Source: Capillidium heterosporum (taxonomy: Eukaryota; Entomophthoromycota; Entomophthoromycetes; Entomophthorales; Capillidiaceae). From it: DNA of 64,000 bases. Shown here one piece after another: positions 42,547 to 53,415 of this stretch. The stretch's first letter is position 1; every line of letters begins with the position of its first letter. The position numbers and the translations under genes are program-made. The stretch lies in assembly GCA_016630905.1 (NCBI GenBank), contig WBMQ01000015.1, forward strand, positions 310,001 to 374,000, given 5' to 3'. The notes under the pieces are model-generated. The model did no database searches, was not told the DNA's origin, and was given only the letters and a program-made list of their open reading frames with translations.

Positions 42547-44238
42547 CTACTCGACCAGTTTAAATTGCTTCGTCGAATTGAACTTGGAGAATCCTAGATC
42601 TTTAAGCTGGACCCCACCTCTTGTTAATACTTTGATTTTGACTTCCTTGGCATCGTCGCTATCAAAATCCTTACGATCCTTTAAATCCTGCATCCTATCC
42701 TCTTCTTTAGATCCATCCAGATGTAAAGTCCGTTTCAAGGAGAAAGTTAACGTACCTATACCAGGGACTAGTACATCTGTCAGCTTGGTGAGTTCAGCAT
42801 CCTGCTTGGTAAATTTAAGGACTAAAGGATCGACCTCTTTGAAATTCTCTAAGGGGAAGCTAGTTTGGCGTTCAGACTCTACTGCTCCTCCTTCCTCTCC
42901 CTTTTCTTTAAAAGTGGTGAAGAATGGGGGACCGACTACCGACTCCTCCTTCAAGTTAAGCTTGTCAATTAGTTTCATGCCGTCAGTACTGTTTGAGTTG
43001 AAGACCTTACAGTTGGAAGCGACGACAACATGTATGTTGAAGCTGGAGCAGTTTTCTAGATACACTAAACCAGCCAGGAACATCGATTTGTTGGCGTATA
43101 ATTTGTACTTGTTAGGTTGCCTCAACAGCTTATCCTTGTACACATTGATCCGATTCAGCTCTTTGAACGTCAAGTTGTGAAGTAGATTCGCTTTGCTGAA
43201 GATCCCTACTGTATCTATCAACTCCACCTTCTTAATTTGATTGTCGTTCAACTTGTCTTTAATGGCAATGTTGAAGTTAATTAAATCTAAGGTGGTACCA
43301 GGTACTATGGAACTAGTGACTACTCCTTTCCTCTTATTAGGGCTGTTTGTATCTAAAGCTAAAAAGGAGTTTAATAAGCTCGACTTACCTACATTGGTAA
43401 ACCCTAATAGATACAGGCTACTGGCAGTTTCGTCCAATAGCTCCAGTAGAACTTTATGAGCTGCATTTTGATCAATTGAAGAGACAAAGTAGGTGTCTAG
43501 AACTATACTTTTTAAATCTAACTTGAGCAGAAGCTTGTCGACGAACGCTTGGAACTTCTTTAAGGAGTAGTTGGAGGGTAGTAGGTCAACTTTGTTGAAC
43601 ATCAAAACTAACTTACGATTGTTCTTACTAGCTAACCGCTTCAAAAACCCGGCATCTAAACTGGACCCTAAATCTACACTGTCTACGATGACTACCAGCT
43701 TCGAGTTTATTTTGAAAGGTATCTCATCTACAAAGTTGAAGTTACTTTTCATGTTGTTGGACCACGACGTACTCAATTTGTTGTTATACTTTAGGTTGTA
43801 GCATCGTTGACATACCTTACTCTTGCCCTTATTTACCTTCTTCCCCTTGTTCAAATCGACGAGTTGGTTGATATCTACCTTGCCTTTATCATACTCCAAG
43901 TTACTGTTCTGATAAGCGAGTTGAATACTCAAGTTTACATCTTTCAAGTCCAAGTTACTAAAAAGTTGGTTAGATTTGGAGTAAAGGCTGGGTATGTTCT
44001 GTTCCTCCAACTTTAGGTATCCGGCAAGTTTGGGGTCCACATGTTGGAATTTACTACCGCAACCTAGGCACCGCTCCACTTTGTTGGGATTGGTACTGGA
44101 CGAACTTTTGGCGGTACTGTAGTTTAACTTGGTGTTAACAGTTCTATTTATGATCAACTTTGCTACCCTAGGACTTGATATCCTCAATATAGTGTTGAAG
44201 GTTGGTATTCGGGTTCGAAGCCTTAGTCGGTTCATCAT
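42547..44238 (-). CDS. Mitochondrial circularly permuted GTPase, YqeH/GEP3/NOA1-like
   Basis: Intact single exon, 563 aa from ATG 44238 to TAG. The start is basic and hydroxylated (MMNRLRLRTRIPTFNTILRI), fitting a mitochondrial presequence. A zinc motif follows: CLGCGSKFQ (about residue 56) and CQRCYN (about 145). The G motifs come in permuted order: G4 NKVDLLP (about 213), then G1 GFTNVGKSSLLN (about 280), PGTT, and G3 DTVG (about 342). This order with the treble-clef zinc finger defines the YqeH family, which acts in (mito)ribosome small-subunit assembly; yeast Gep3/Mtg3 and NOA1 are relatives. An acidic, low-complexity stretch lies near the C-terminus. It is divergent from GPI12; a MITE sits between them. 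Confidence 0.88.
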   Translation of the reverse strand: MMNRLRLRTRIPTFNTILRISSPRVAKLIINRTVNTKLNYSTAKSSSSTNPNKVERCLGCGSKFQHVDPKLAGYLKLEEQNIPSLYSKSNQLFSNLDLKDVNLSIQLAYQNSNLEYDKGKVDINQLVDLNKGKKVNKGKSKVCQRCYNLKYNNKLSTSWSNNMKSNFNFVDEIPFKINSKLVVIVDSVDLGSSLDAGFLKRLASKNNRKLVLMFNKVDLLPSNYSLKKFQAFVDKLLLKLDLKSIVLDTYFVSSIDQNAAHKVLLELLDETASSLYLLGFTNVGKSSLLNSFLALDTNSPNKRKGVVTSSIVPGTTLDLINFNIAIKDKLNDNQIKKVELIDTVGIFSKANLLHNLTFKELNRINVYKDKLLRQPNKYKLYANKSMFLAGLVYLENCSSFNIHVVVASNCKVFNSNSTDGMKLIDKLNLKEESVVGPPFFTTFKEKGEEGGAVESERQTSFPLENFKEVDPLVLKFTKQDAELTKLTDVLVPGIGTLTFSLKRTLHLDGSKEEDRMQDLKDRKDFDSDDAKEVKIKVLTRGGVQLKDLGFSKFNSTKQFKLVE

Positions 44239-44398
44239 TGATTTCTTGTAGAGCCTAAAAAAGCTTCCTTTTGAATTTCTCAAGCCTATCTGAAAATTTG
44301 TGAACTTACGTCAGTTGCATCAGTTTTATTGGTTCAAAATGAACTAAAGATCTAGAAATTAGTTTTCCTACAACGATTCAATAAGCTAGCCTGACAAT

Positions 44399-44506
44399 TA
44401 ATGTTTTGCAAAACAAATCATGATTCCCTCTATTTTCCAAAAATTGGAATTTTGTGTTAAATAATTGGCTAGCTTGAAGAGTCATGATTTGTTTTGCAGA
44501 ACACTA
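44399..44506. mobile_element. Non-autonomous hAT-type MITE, copy 2 (108 bp)
   Basis: Terminal inverted repeats are about 25 bp with two differences; the left end reads TAATGTTTTGCAAAACAAAT and the right end read inward TAGTGTTCTGCAAAACAAAT, both followed by CATGA. Perfect 8-bp target duplications CTGACAAT flank it (44391-44398, 44507-44514). TAGTG fits the hAT terminal pattern. The interior matches the copy at 21175-21283 in reverse orientation. It lies in the 347-bp divergent promoter between the GTPase and GPI12. Confidence 0.9.
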
Positions 44507-44585
44507 CTGACAATCATCAAGAGCTGATGTAGTATCATAAACTTCAAGTTTAGTTTCCAAATCCAAACTTAAAGTCCAAGCCAAC

Positions 44586-45525
44586 ATGAATATGATATTC
44601 CATTTACTACTACCACTACTGGTGCTATTACCAACCTATTACTACCTAAAGCAATTATTTACTCAAGATGTAGCAGCCAAACTGAACGTTGATAAAAGTA
44701 AAGTTCTGTTGGTGATAGCTCACCCTGATGACGAAGTCATGTTCTTCGCACCAACTATTCAAAAATTCAAAGATCTACATGTTCTATGCCTATCTAATGG
44801 TAAACTTTATTTAAATTGCATCTATTTATTTTATTTTAGGTGACTACGATGGCATAGGTAAAGTTCGAGAGAAGGAGTTACTAGGTAGTTGCAACTTGTT
44901 AAATATCGATAGTTCCAAAGTAAGATGTTTAAATGATAAGTAAATATTTTTATTTTTTTTATTGTATACTTATGCAAGCTACATCTGTTAGATTTAAAGA
45001 TGGGCCATCAGAAGCTTGGTCCCCAGAAGCCATTTCAGATGTCGTACAAGCCCATTTAGAGCTTTGGGATATAAATACGGTACTCTTTCCATATGTTACT
45101 AATTAAATTAAATTAAATTTTTACAAATATCTAGATTTTAACTTTTGATGAAGAAGGAGTATCTCAACATCCCAACCATAAATCCACCTACCACGGTGTC
45201 AAGTAAGCTCTAATATATTCATTTATTGAATAATTTTGCTAGGCTAATCCTATCAAAGCTCAAAAACGACGTTAATAAGAAGACTAAAGTGGCTGGTTAT
45301 AAATTGATAAGCTATCCGACTTTAAAAAAGTACTGTTTCATCTACCAGATAATAAGTTTATCCTATATGAACAGTTTTGTGATATTGAGCTCGCCTTATC
45401 AGTATTGGATCGGTTGTAAAGCTATGTTGTTTGGTCACGCTAGTCAAATGGTTTGGTTTAGATACCTGTACCTACTATTCTCAACTTATATGGTCATCAA
45501 TGTGCTAGAGGTTATAGATGTTTAG
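44586..45525 (+). CDS. GPI12: N-acetylglucosaminyl-phosphatidylinositol de-N-acetylase (PIG-L/Gpi12), one base missing
   Basis: Five exons: 44586-44799, 44840-44919, 44979-45079, 45135-45202, 45243-45525, with introns of 40, 59, 55 and 40 bp. An N-terminal membrane helix (IFHLLLPLLVLLPTYYYL) is followed by the deacetylase motif AHPDDEVMFFAP with the metal/catalytic HPDDE. Then come GKVREKELLGSCNLL, the H-x2-H segment HPNHKSTYHGVK, and the C-terminal SQMVWFRYLYLLFSTYM typical of PIG-L. It catalyses the second step of GPI-anchor synthesis on the ER. The exon total is 746 bp, one short of a multiple of 3. Exon 3 begins LHLLDL and must drop to the frame reading KDGPSEAW, as if one A were missing in the AAA run near 44996. 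Restored length is about 248 aa. Confidence 0.85.
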
Positions 45526-47338
45526 TTTTTCGGTGCTGTTTTGACGATGGTTTAGGTTTAAATTGAGCCTAACTGGTAATTGATATTACCTTGACCGAAT
45601 ATGTTAATTTAGTTTATCATATCAAAGTAAATTTAATATACCTGTTTTCACAGAACTAGATACTGTTTATTTGTGATACATATCACAACCTAGCTTACTT
45701 GTTTCGATAATTTGTAAATTTATAAGTTATAACTAATCTATAGCAATGGCTTCTTTTCCTTATCCTTTCATCCATATTTTCAAATTGATTTCTTTTATTC
45801 ATCTGAGCCAACAACTGTAAGAAAACATCTCTTGACTCAACTTCAAATAGGTGCCTTTACAAATCTTTTATATGATTTTTATAGATATCCGAAATACATA
45901 CTTAGTTAAACCAAAGGCAAACTGTAGGTATGGATGAAACTGCTATGCGATCATTTGGTCTATAATCGAAAATTATAGTCTCCTAGTTTTTATACGCTAA
46001 AGGTTATAAACACATAGCACAGAGGCTAAATAAGCCATTTTATCTCCAAGGTCAAAATATCTATACAAATGTATGGATTTCATCTGTTATGTGAATTTGT
46101 TCTCATAAATATTGTATTTCTCCAAAAATATCCTTTACCCTTGGATTTAGCTCACTGCTTTTAAACTGGTTGAGAATACAACTAGTAAGTTTGAGTAAGT
46201 TTGAGTTTGTAAGAAAAAGTGGAAGTGGATTTATTACCTCTTCCAGTTGATTATAGTTATACTGATAATGGAAAATATTTAGCAAGCTCGTCTTTAAATA
46301 CCTTTGAATAAATATGTAGCTTTACAATGTACGTCTCATTCGACAAGATAAAACCCCATAATTGACAGTTTGTCTCAGGGTTTCCCATAACGTCATTTAC
46401 CACAACCTTTGATGGTAAGATATTTTGCTATTGAAGTTTAGGATGGTGATAATACAAGGAAAAGCTAAGAAGCCTTAGACCATGAATGACGATGTTTTGC
46501 CAAAATATGAAAGTTCTTGAGCTTTTAACAAACATCTTCCTAACTTAGCAAGTATGCCAAAGTGTGCAAAATGCCTCAATGTATATTTTTATGAGTCTGC
46601 TTGGCTTACTGCAGCTCTAGATTTTGCTCACTAACTAATAATGAATCGGTAGGTAGCGTGATATAGGAACCCAACGAACAAAGCCTAAAAAGACTAGCTC
46701 ACACTAAAATGAATACTGACGAACAAAGACAAAAAGAGACCCATAACTCCATTATTAAAGGGAATATGAGAAACTGTTGCCTTTGGAAATCCCTTTTGCA
46801 TTTTATTGCCTGTTTGTCAAAACAAGGACTTGAGGTTGGATTTGACGTTTTACTAAGCGCTTTTGGGATTGACAACCCAATTTAAATATTTTCTTTGTCT
46901 CGGTTCTAGACTTGCATTTCTTTTTTACAGCTGGGATCAGTAAGCCATTATTTAAGGTGGATCGCCCAACGATGCAAACCACACGCTTTCAGTGTAGTAA
47001 CTGAGATCGATGTTATAGAGCTCAGTATGCCAATTCCCCTACTTACAAAGCTTAGATCCATAATTTCAACAAAAATGTTCTTGAGGCGAGACAACTCTAC
47101 AAAATAAACCCAGAATCAAGCTAAACAGCGTTATACTTTTACCCTTAAATTAATAGAAAGAAGCTGTACAATTCTTACCCCTAAACTCCTAACACAAAGC
47201 AAAAATATATTAAATTTGACTAGTATAACCATTTGGATCCCAAATTATTGCCATAAGCCTTTTCTTACTGATTTTCAACTTTAAACATTTTTATACTGCT
47301 GGTGCAGCTAGGTTTCTACCATACTATATTTCAAACAA
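45526..47338. other. 1.8-kb spacer
   Basis: No gene recognised. A short imperfect tandem of GTAAGTTTGA units lies around 46188-46215. Remaining frames are short and random-looking. Confidence 0.5.
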
Positions 47339-47836
47339 ATGAGCGATAGGAAGCTCTCCATACCTTCCTTTTTGAAGAAGGTCTTCAAATCCAAACCCAG
47401 TTTAGACGACAACAGAGATAAGGGTAAGGATATGGACCCAGTTAAAGAGACAAAGCTGAAACGAAGTGCCAGCAAGAAGACAATCAACAGCGTACACTTC
47501 AAAGATGCTTCATTGCATAAAGCTAAACACAGTTTGGGTTTCGCATCCGAATTTACCGACATGCTGGGGGAAACGGAAGGCTCATCCCCCGACCTAGTAG
47601 GTGACGGTTGGGGAGTTAAAAAAAAGAGTTTCGATGGCAAGCGACACAGTTGGGTAGCTAAAAAAGGGACCTGCAGCTCATTTTCAAGAGCTTCTTTAGA
47701 TTACAAAGTTATGCATGCCGACTCTAAGAAGAGGTTCACCATTGCTTTTGACGACTTGATCGCCAAGCATTCCGACTACCAGTACACTACCATCCAGTTG
47801 ACTTTGACCCCAGAGATTTTGAGGGACTGTAGTTAA
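47339..47836 (+). CDS. Small basic hypothetical protein
   Basis: Single-exon frame, ATG 47339 to TAA, 165 aa. It is rich in Lys, Ser and Asp. It begins MSDRKLSIPSFLKKVFKSKP, an amphipathic stretch that could bind membranes or protein partners. Later it has several Arg/Lys-x-x-Ser sites (KRHSWVAKK, SFSRASLDY) and a C-terminal structured-looking part (RFTIAFDDLIAKHSDY). There is no signal peptide, membrane helix or known domain. Codon use (AAG, AAC, CTG/TTG mixture) resembles the recognised genes nearby, which supports its being real. The function is unknown. Confidence 0.6.
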   Translation: MSDRKLSIPSFLKKVFKSKPSLDDNRDKGKDMDPVKETKLKRSASKKTINSVHFKDASLHKAKHSLGFASEFTDMLGETEGSSPDLVGDGWGVKKKSFDGKRHSWVAKKGTCSSFSRASLDYKVMHADSKKRFTIAFDDLIAKHSDYQYTTIQLTLTPEILRDCS

Positions 47837-50361
47837 TGTTCTTAACTTAGCTCAAGTTTGAAATTTTTTGTATATTCTCCAATCGTATTTACTTTCAGTT
47901 TATTAAACCTTTCTACATCACTTTATCTACTACTGGCTAGCCTAATAAAAACTTTACGTATGTCCCCTTTTTGTACTATATTTTGTTTATATCATTCACT
48001 CTTTGGTTTATGTATAAGATAATTGTAACCCAAGTATATATTTCCACATATTTATAACTGAACGAACTTGACTTATATCAATAGGCAGTCTATTTTGATG
48101 TAAAACCCAATTAGGCGCTTATAATTATAAAATTCAAATCTTTGAATAGTTTACATCAGAGTCCGATGTATAGCTTGGATACTACCGCTATAGCTTTTAA
48201 TTTACTCCTTTATAGCTGTAAAAGGATTTTAATATAAGTACAATCAATCTAGAGATATATATAAATAATGCCAAGGAGTAATCAACTGAATCATCCTATT
48301 TATAAGCATCTATAGCCAAAGTAATTCTACCCTAAAATAAACCACATTTACATGAAATATTAAAAAAGTGATACAAGTATCAAATAGCAGCAACTTAACA
48401 AAAAATTAATAGAGAAAAGTATCATTCAGAAGCTGATTATAAAATATGAACTGAACCTAGGTTTTCATACTCAGCAAATTATCACTATCACTTCATAGAC
48501 TGGTTCATATATCTGAAAAACCATTTCCATTGTCCGAAAAAACTAGAAATTTATACGTTCTTTATCTATTAGTAAAAGGCAGCAGCATAGTATAGCTTTT
48601 TAACTGTCCTCATATAAAATATTAGATAAATATTTTATTTTAGTATGGAGTACTTAAGGACAAAACTTTGATTAATAATTCACTTCAAACTAATCCCTAG
48701 AAATTATTAAAATTTGTGCCGAAAATTATCAACTCTTTATGCCAAGAACATTCCATGCGATATAGTTTATTGAACTAAAAGTTAGAGCTACTACTTCACA
48801 TACACATGTCTTCAATCCTTGGTGCAGATGTAAGTACCAACAAAAGTGCAAAAGGAATCGTCCAAACTATCATGTGGTGCCTGTAAACCTGACTACATCT
48901 AAATCCATATTCCAACATGTCAACCACGAATTTATCATCTGTACTTACAAAGGCGAAATATCTGTAGCCAAAGTTTCCTTTACAGTAAATACAAGTGAAA
49001 GATGATGTAGTTCATAGAACAATTTTCTCAATCTATTTTTGACACTTCATCAAGATTATACCAGTTTTATACTTTACGGTCAATCCTTCCAGACTATGGC
49101 ACCATCTTAGTCGCATTTTTCGCCATCCGGGAACGAAGTATAATTGGAATGCTATCAGATACCGGTACCAAGTTCCGACTTGCTACGTAGACTTTCAAAG
49201 CTAGTGGCCAAAGCTTTGAAGTAGTTGGTGAACGATATAGCAATATCTACCCGTTATTAACTTAATAAAGTAATTCGAATTATGGAAGTAACATGTTTAG
49301 GCTATAAAACTAGTTTTTAAATGAAAACCAGCAAGTATCACATGTGTTTTATATATGGATATATAAGTGGGGATATTTTACTTACTTTGGTAAGTAAAGT
49401 ATTCGATCAAGTTGACAGGTTTTGTTCGTCTTGTATAACAAAATTTAGATATAAATCGATAGCAATATGCTTTAACATATGTGTAGTTTTAAACAGAAAT
49501 TAGCAATATCTTTGAAGTATTGATTTATAATACGCAACTGTAGATTTTCCTAGTATCGAGGGGCGTTCATTATCTATTCCTTCCATCGAAGCTGCACGCC
49601 CAACTTATCTTCTTGAATGGATAGGAAGGTGTGAAACCAAATGTGCCACATTAATAATACATACAGCTTATTCTTCGAAAGTGCTAAGGGGGCACAAATC
49701 TGCAGCCTTGCAATAACGGATGTCAGAATACAAGCAAAGCAATATAGCTCATATAGTATATAGTATAGAGTCCAACTTTGTCAGGCAATTCACTAACACC
49801 TAGCTTGAAATGTAAATGCCAGCCCCAAAATGAGAAATCTCATTATCGACCCACATGGACAAAACCTTGCCATATTGATGTTGGTGGATGGTATGCCTTC
49901 CAAAAGTCGCTAGTAAAATAAACTTCCAGGCTGGCGGTTGTTCAAAAAAATTCCGTAAATGTAAATATTTTAGTGATAAAGGACAGCTGATCTTTAGATA
50001 ACTAAGGTCTTCAGGGGATGGTGCAATTTGTAAGTGAAATTGCATAACCCATTAGTTATAACTTGGGCTAAGAAATTATTCATTTTTAGACCAATGGAAC
50101 AAGCTCATTATCGACAAATCCCCTAATTTAGTTACCGATTGAACTAAGGTAGAGTAAAGATAAGTTTATGACTGAAGTGTAGAGTTCGGTCGAAATAAGG
50201 TTTGTGTCCAATAGGATAAGGCCCTTTATCCATGATTAGGGACGGCCAATCAGCATTTAGTTTTTGACCAGCTTTTATGGAGTGGAGATTATTAATTGGG
50301 AAACCTTCAATACAAAGGTTCCGATGATTGGCCGGTACAAAATCTTTCTAGGCCAGAATGG
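47837..50361. other. 2.5-kb spacer
   Basis: No gene recognised. Small frames at 49321-49503 and 49800-50045 lack recognisable domains. The right end is the promoter of the S-adenosylmethionine synthetase gene. Confidence 0.5.
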
Positions 50362-50369
50362 TATAAAAG
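50362..50369 (+). promoter_or_regulatory. TATA box of S-adenosylmethionine synthetase
   Basis: TATAAAAG stands 97 bp before ATG 50459. The sequence downstream is a C/T-rich leader ending GAACGAA-ATG. Confidence 0.65.
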
Positions 50370-50458
50370 GAATTGACTGGAGAACAGGACTATTTAACAG
50401 CTGAAATTCCTTTGTTGCTTCCTCACCTTTGAGCTCTAACCTTAACTTCAAGAACGAA

Positions 50459-51622
50459 ATGACTAACCCCACCAGTGAAAGATTTTTATTCACCTCCGAA
50501 TCGGTTGGTGAAGGTCACCCCGACAAGATCTGTGACCAGGTCTCCGACGCCATCCTCGACGCCTGCTTGGAGCAGGATCCCTACTCCAAGGTTGCTTGCG
50601 AAACCGCTGCCAAGACCGGTATGATCATGGTCTTTGGTGAGATCACCACCCGCGCCCAGATTGACTACCAGAAGGTTATCCGTGAGGCCATCAAGGACAT
50701 CGGTTACGACGACTCGGCCAAGGGTTTCGACTACAAGACCTGCAACGTCTTGGTTGCTATTGAGCAGCAGTCTCCCGAAATTGCCGGTGGCTTGGTACAG
50801 ATCTCCCAGAACATCGAAGATATCGGTGCCGGTGACCAGGGTATCATGTTCGGTTATGCTACCGACGAGACCCCCGAACTCATGCCCTTGACCATCATGT
50901 TGGCCCACAAATTGAACTCCAAGATGTCGGAGCTCCGCCGCAACGGTGTCCTCGGTTGGTTGCGACCTGACTCCAAGTCCCAGGTTACCGTCGAGTACGA
51001 GAACCAGAACGGTCACTTGAACGCTTTGCGTGTCGACACCGTTGTCATCTCTACCCAGCACTCGGCCGACGTCGACAACGAGACCATCCGCAAGGAGCTC
51101 AAGGAAAAGATCATTGACGCCGTCATCCCTGCCCACCTTTTGGACGACAAGACCGTTTACCACTTGAACCCCAGTGGTCGTTTCGTCATCGGTGGACCTC
51201 AGGGTGACGCCGGTGTCACTGGCCGTAAGATCATCGTCGACACCTACGGTGGTTGGGGTGCCCACGGTGGTGGTGCCTTCTCTGGTAAGGACTGGTCTAA
51301 GGTCGATCGTTCGGCTGCTTACACCGCCCGCTGGATCGCCAAGTCAATTGTCAACGCCAAGTTGGCTAAGCGTTGCTTAGTCCAGCTTTCCTACGCCATC
51401 GGTGTCCCCGAACCTTTGTCTATCTACGTCGACACCTACAACACCGGTGTCAAGTCCAACGAGGAGCTTTTGGATATCGTCAAGCAGAACTTCGACTTGC
51501 GTCCCGGTAAGATTGTCCAGGATTTGAACTTGTTCAAGCCCGTCTACCGCAAGACCGCTTGCTACGGTCACTTTGGTCGTGCTGAGTTCACCTGGGAGCA
51601 GCCCAAGGAGCTCAAGTTCTAA
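50459..51622 (+). CDS. SAM1: S-adenosylmethionine synthetase
   Basis: Intact single exon, 387 aa, ATG 50459 to TAA. All family signatures are present: [19 protein letters not shown] near the start, the ATP loop [12 protein letters not shown], the central [20 protein letters not shown], and the P-loop GGGAFSGKD. It makes S-adenosylmethionine from methionine and ATP in the cytosol, usually as a dimer or tetramer. Codon use is strongly biased to C- or G-ending codons (AAG, GAC, ACC, GGT), unlike its AT-rich surroundings, which suggests very high expression. The bias also creates a 259-codon antisense frame that is not a gene. It supplies the cofactor for methyltransferases such as the THUMP enzyme at 5069. 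Confidence 0.97.
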   Translation: MTNPTSERFLFTSESVGEGHPDKICDQVSDAILDACLEQDPYSKVACETAAKTGMIMVFGEITTRAQIDYQKVIREAIKDIGYDDSAKGFDYKTCNVLVAIEQQSPEIAGGLVQISQNIEDIGAGDQGIMFGYATDETPELMPLTIMLAHKLNSKMSELRRNGVLGWLRPDSKSQVTVEYENQNGHLNALRVDTVVISTQHSADVDNETIRKELKEKIIDAVIPAHLLDDKTVYHLNPSGRFVIGGPQGDAGVTGRKIIVDTYGGWGAHGGGAFSGKDWSKVDRSAAYTARWIAKSIVNAKLAKRCLVQLSYAIGVPEPLSIYVDTYNTGVKSNEELLDIVKQNFDLRPGKIVQDLNLFKPVYRKTACYGHFGRAEFTWEQPKELKF

Positions 51623-52802
51623 GTATGCTGGTACCGTTCGTCAAGGCTAGGTTAGCAAGGGTTTCTTTTTTATATATCTTCCACTTTTCAATTTTGTTTC
51701 TAACCAACCATTAATAAATTAATAATCGGTTTACCTCAGCCTGTAAGGGTGTCCTCGTTCAAGAAGTCCTAGATTCTAGGTAACTTTTATTTTTAACTTC
51801 TGTTACCTTTTTTTCTTTATTCACTTTAGTCTACTCTTTTTACTATTCGATGGTATTGTTGTACTTTCAAAATTTTATTTCGTATAAAGTAGTGTTACTT
51901 TTTAACTCATCACTTTCTAATTTACTTTTAACTTTTGTATCTAATTTTTTAGCTTATAGCCTTATATTGTCGTTTTCTTTATTTACAAACTATATATTGC
52001 CTTTACTTTTATTTCTATCTACTCATAACTGCTGTCTATACTATTTCTCTTTTCCTATATATACTGACTTTTCAACAATACATATACAACTAACCAATAC
52101 TAGATATTGCTATTAGCAAGCTTTGATAAAACTCACTATATCAAAGATAAAGCTCCTAGAGTGATTATACAAGCCAGTCACTTTAACTATTCCTTTACAC
52201 TAATGTAGTCTCATTGTTCTATGAGTGAAATATACAGCTATCAGTACAATGTGAGTACCAAGACTGGGTATTTGTTCCTATCAAAAGTTGATGTGTAGTG
52301 GCTTGCTTTTTGAATTGCCGTTCACTTTACTGTAGCTGTAATAAGCTTTTAGCTTCTAAAAAGTGATCAGATACGACTTGTCACTGGTAAAGCTTCTGCT
52401 TAATCTTAAAGGACTCCATCAATAGGTGGCCCGGTACAAATGTTGGTTATTTGTCATTCTTCACACTAGGAAACTGGGTGTCTTTGCTTCAGAAGCTATA
52501 GAATTCACTTATGTACTTGTAAAGTATTTTTAAATAAAATGATTTCCTGTTATACATATATATTTCTTAACTATTACTATTGAGCTCGATATGAGCCTGC
52601 ACATTTAACATATATCACCAGTATTTACTTCCATATCTACTTGAATAAGCGTAGACTCAGCCTTCCTCCTATCAAAAATTTCTAACCAGTCATTCAAAAC
52701 TTTACCCAATCACTTTAGCTATTTAAATCCCTTGAACTTTGTCCTTGCTTAGCTTTCAAGCCCTAACAAAGAGCTGAATTTGAAACTACAAACTACCACA
52801 CG
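51623..52802. other. Pyrimidine-rich 3' region and spacer
   Basis: From 51650 to about 52100 the plus strand is T/C-rich, typical of a 3' untranslated region. The 88-codon frame at 51850-52116 there is almost all Leu/Phe/Ser/Tyr and reflects base composition. No gene. Confidence 0.55.
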
Positions 52803-53264
52803 ATGAGCTCATTACTAAAGAACATCGGTTTAAAACGGATCCTCAAGGTTAACACTTTCATAAACGCAAGAGTCTATCCTTCTACTACAACTTTCTAAAA
52901 CCTAAATTTTCAACATTTTCAACTTCAACTTTACAATTCAACAATAAAATCCAACCTAGCCAAGTAGAAGAACAAGGGCAGAAAGATGAAGAAAAAGGTG
53001 GAAAGTTAGGCTATAGCATTTACTTGCAAGGTATGTAACCACCGACAAGTTAACTTTATGTCCAAATTAGCTTATACTAAAGGTATTGTCCTGATCCAAT
53101 GTACTGGCTGTGAGAATAGACATCTGATAGCTGATAATTTGGGCTGGTTTAAAGATGATCCAACTAACATTGAGCAAATATTGGAACGTAAAGGTGAACT
53201 TGTCAAGAAGTTGGATGGAGAAAAAGTGAAAGAGCTATTGGAGGTGTTGCCAGAAGAGAAATAA
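52803..53264 (+). CDS. ZIM17: Zim17/Tim15/Hep1 DNL-type zinc finger protein, two compensating frame breaks
   Basis: ATG 52803 opens a mitochondrial presequence (MSSLLKNIGLKRILKVNTF, then Ser/Thr-rich). The DNL zinc ribbon is FTCKVCNHRQ...MSKLAYTKG...CTGCENRHLIADNLGWF, with both CxxC pairs. This protein keeps the mitochondrial Hsp70 Ssc1 soluble and active. Three frames are needed. The presequence frame stops at TAA near 52897, but a frame one base back continues (KPKFSTFSTSTLQFNNKIQ...EEKGGKLG), and then one base must be skipped near 53015 to reach IAFTCKVC. The two steps cancel, so the whole span is a multiple of 3 (153 aa). An alternative is one ~190-bp intron from GTTAAC to GTTAG, longer than any other here. 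I favour indels. Confidence 0.8.
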
Positions 53265-53415
53265 ATATTTGTTTAGATAATGAGAGGTAGGTAGATTTAT
53301 TTCAAGTTGCTTATTTAAATAGGTTTTAAAGTATAGTACTATAGTAGCTATAGATGGAATAAGTAGTTGAATAAACATACTTTAAGAACTTTTATTTTAT
53401 TTTTAAAATTTCAAC

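Noticed and set aside
46188-46215. Short GTAAGTTTGA tandem as a functional repeat
   Set aside because: Only about two and a half imperfect units in a spacer. No link to a gene.
50486-51265. 259-codon frame antisense to S-adenosylmethionine synthetase
   Set aside because: It is an effect of the strong codon bias on the sense strand, with no family resemblance (Val/Asp/Leu/Gly-rich).
51850-52116. 88-codon hydrophobic frame
   Set aside because: It lies in a pyrimidine-rich 3' region. The Leu/Phe/Ser/Tyr content simply reflects base composition.
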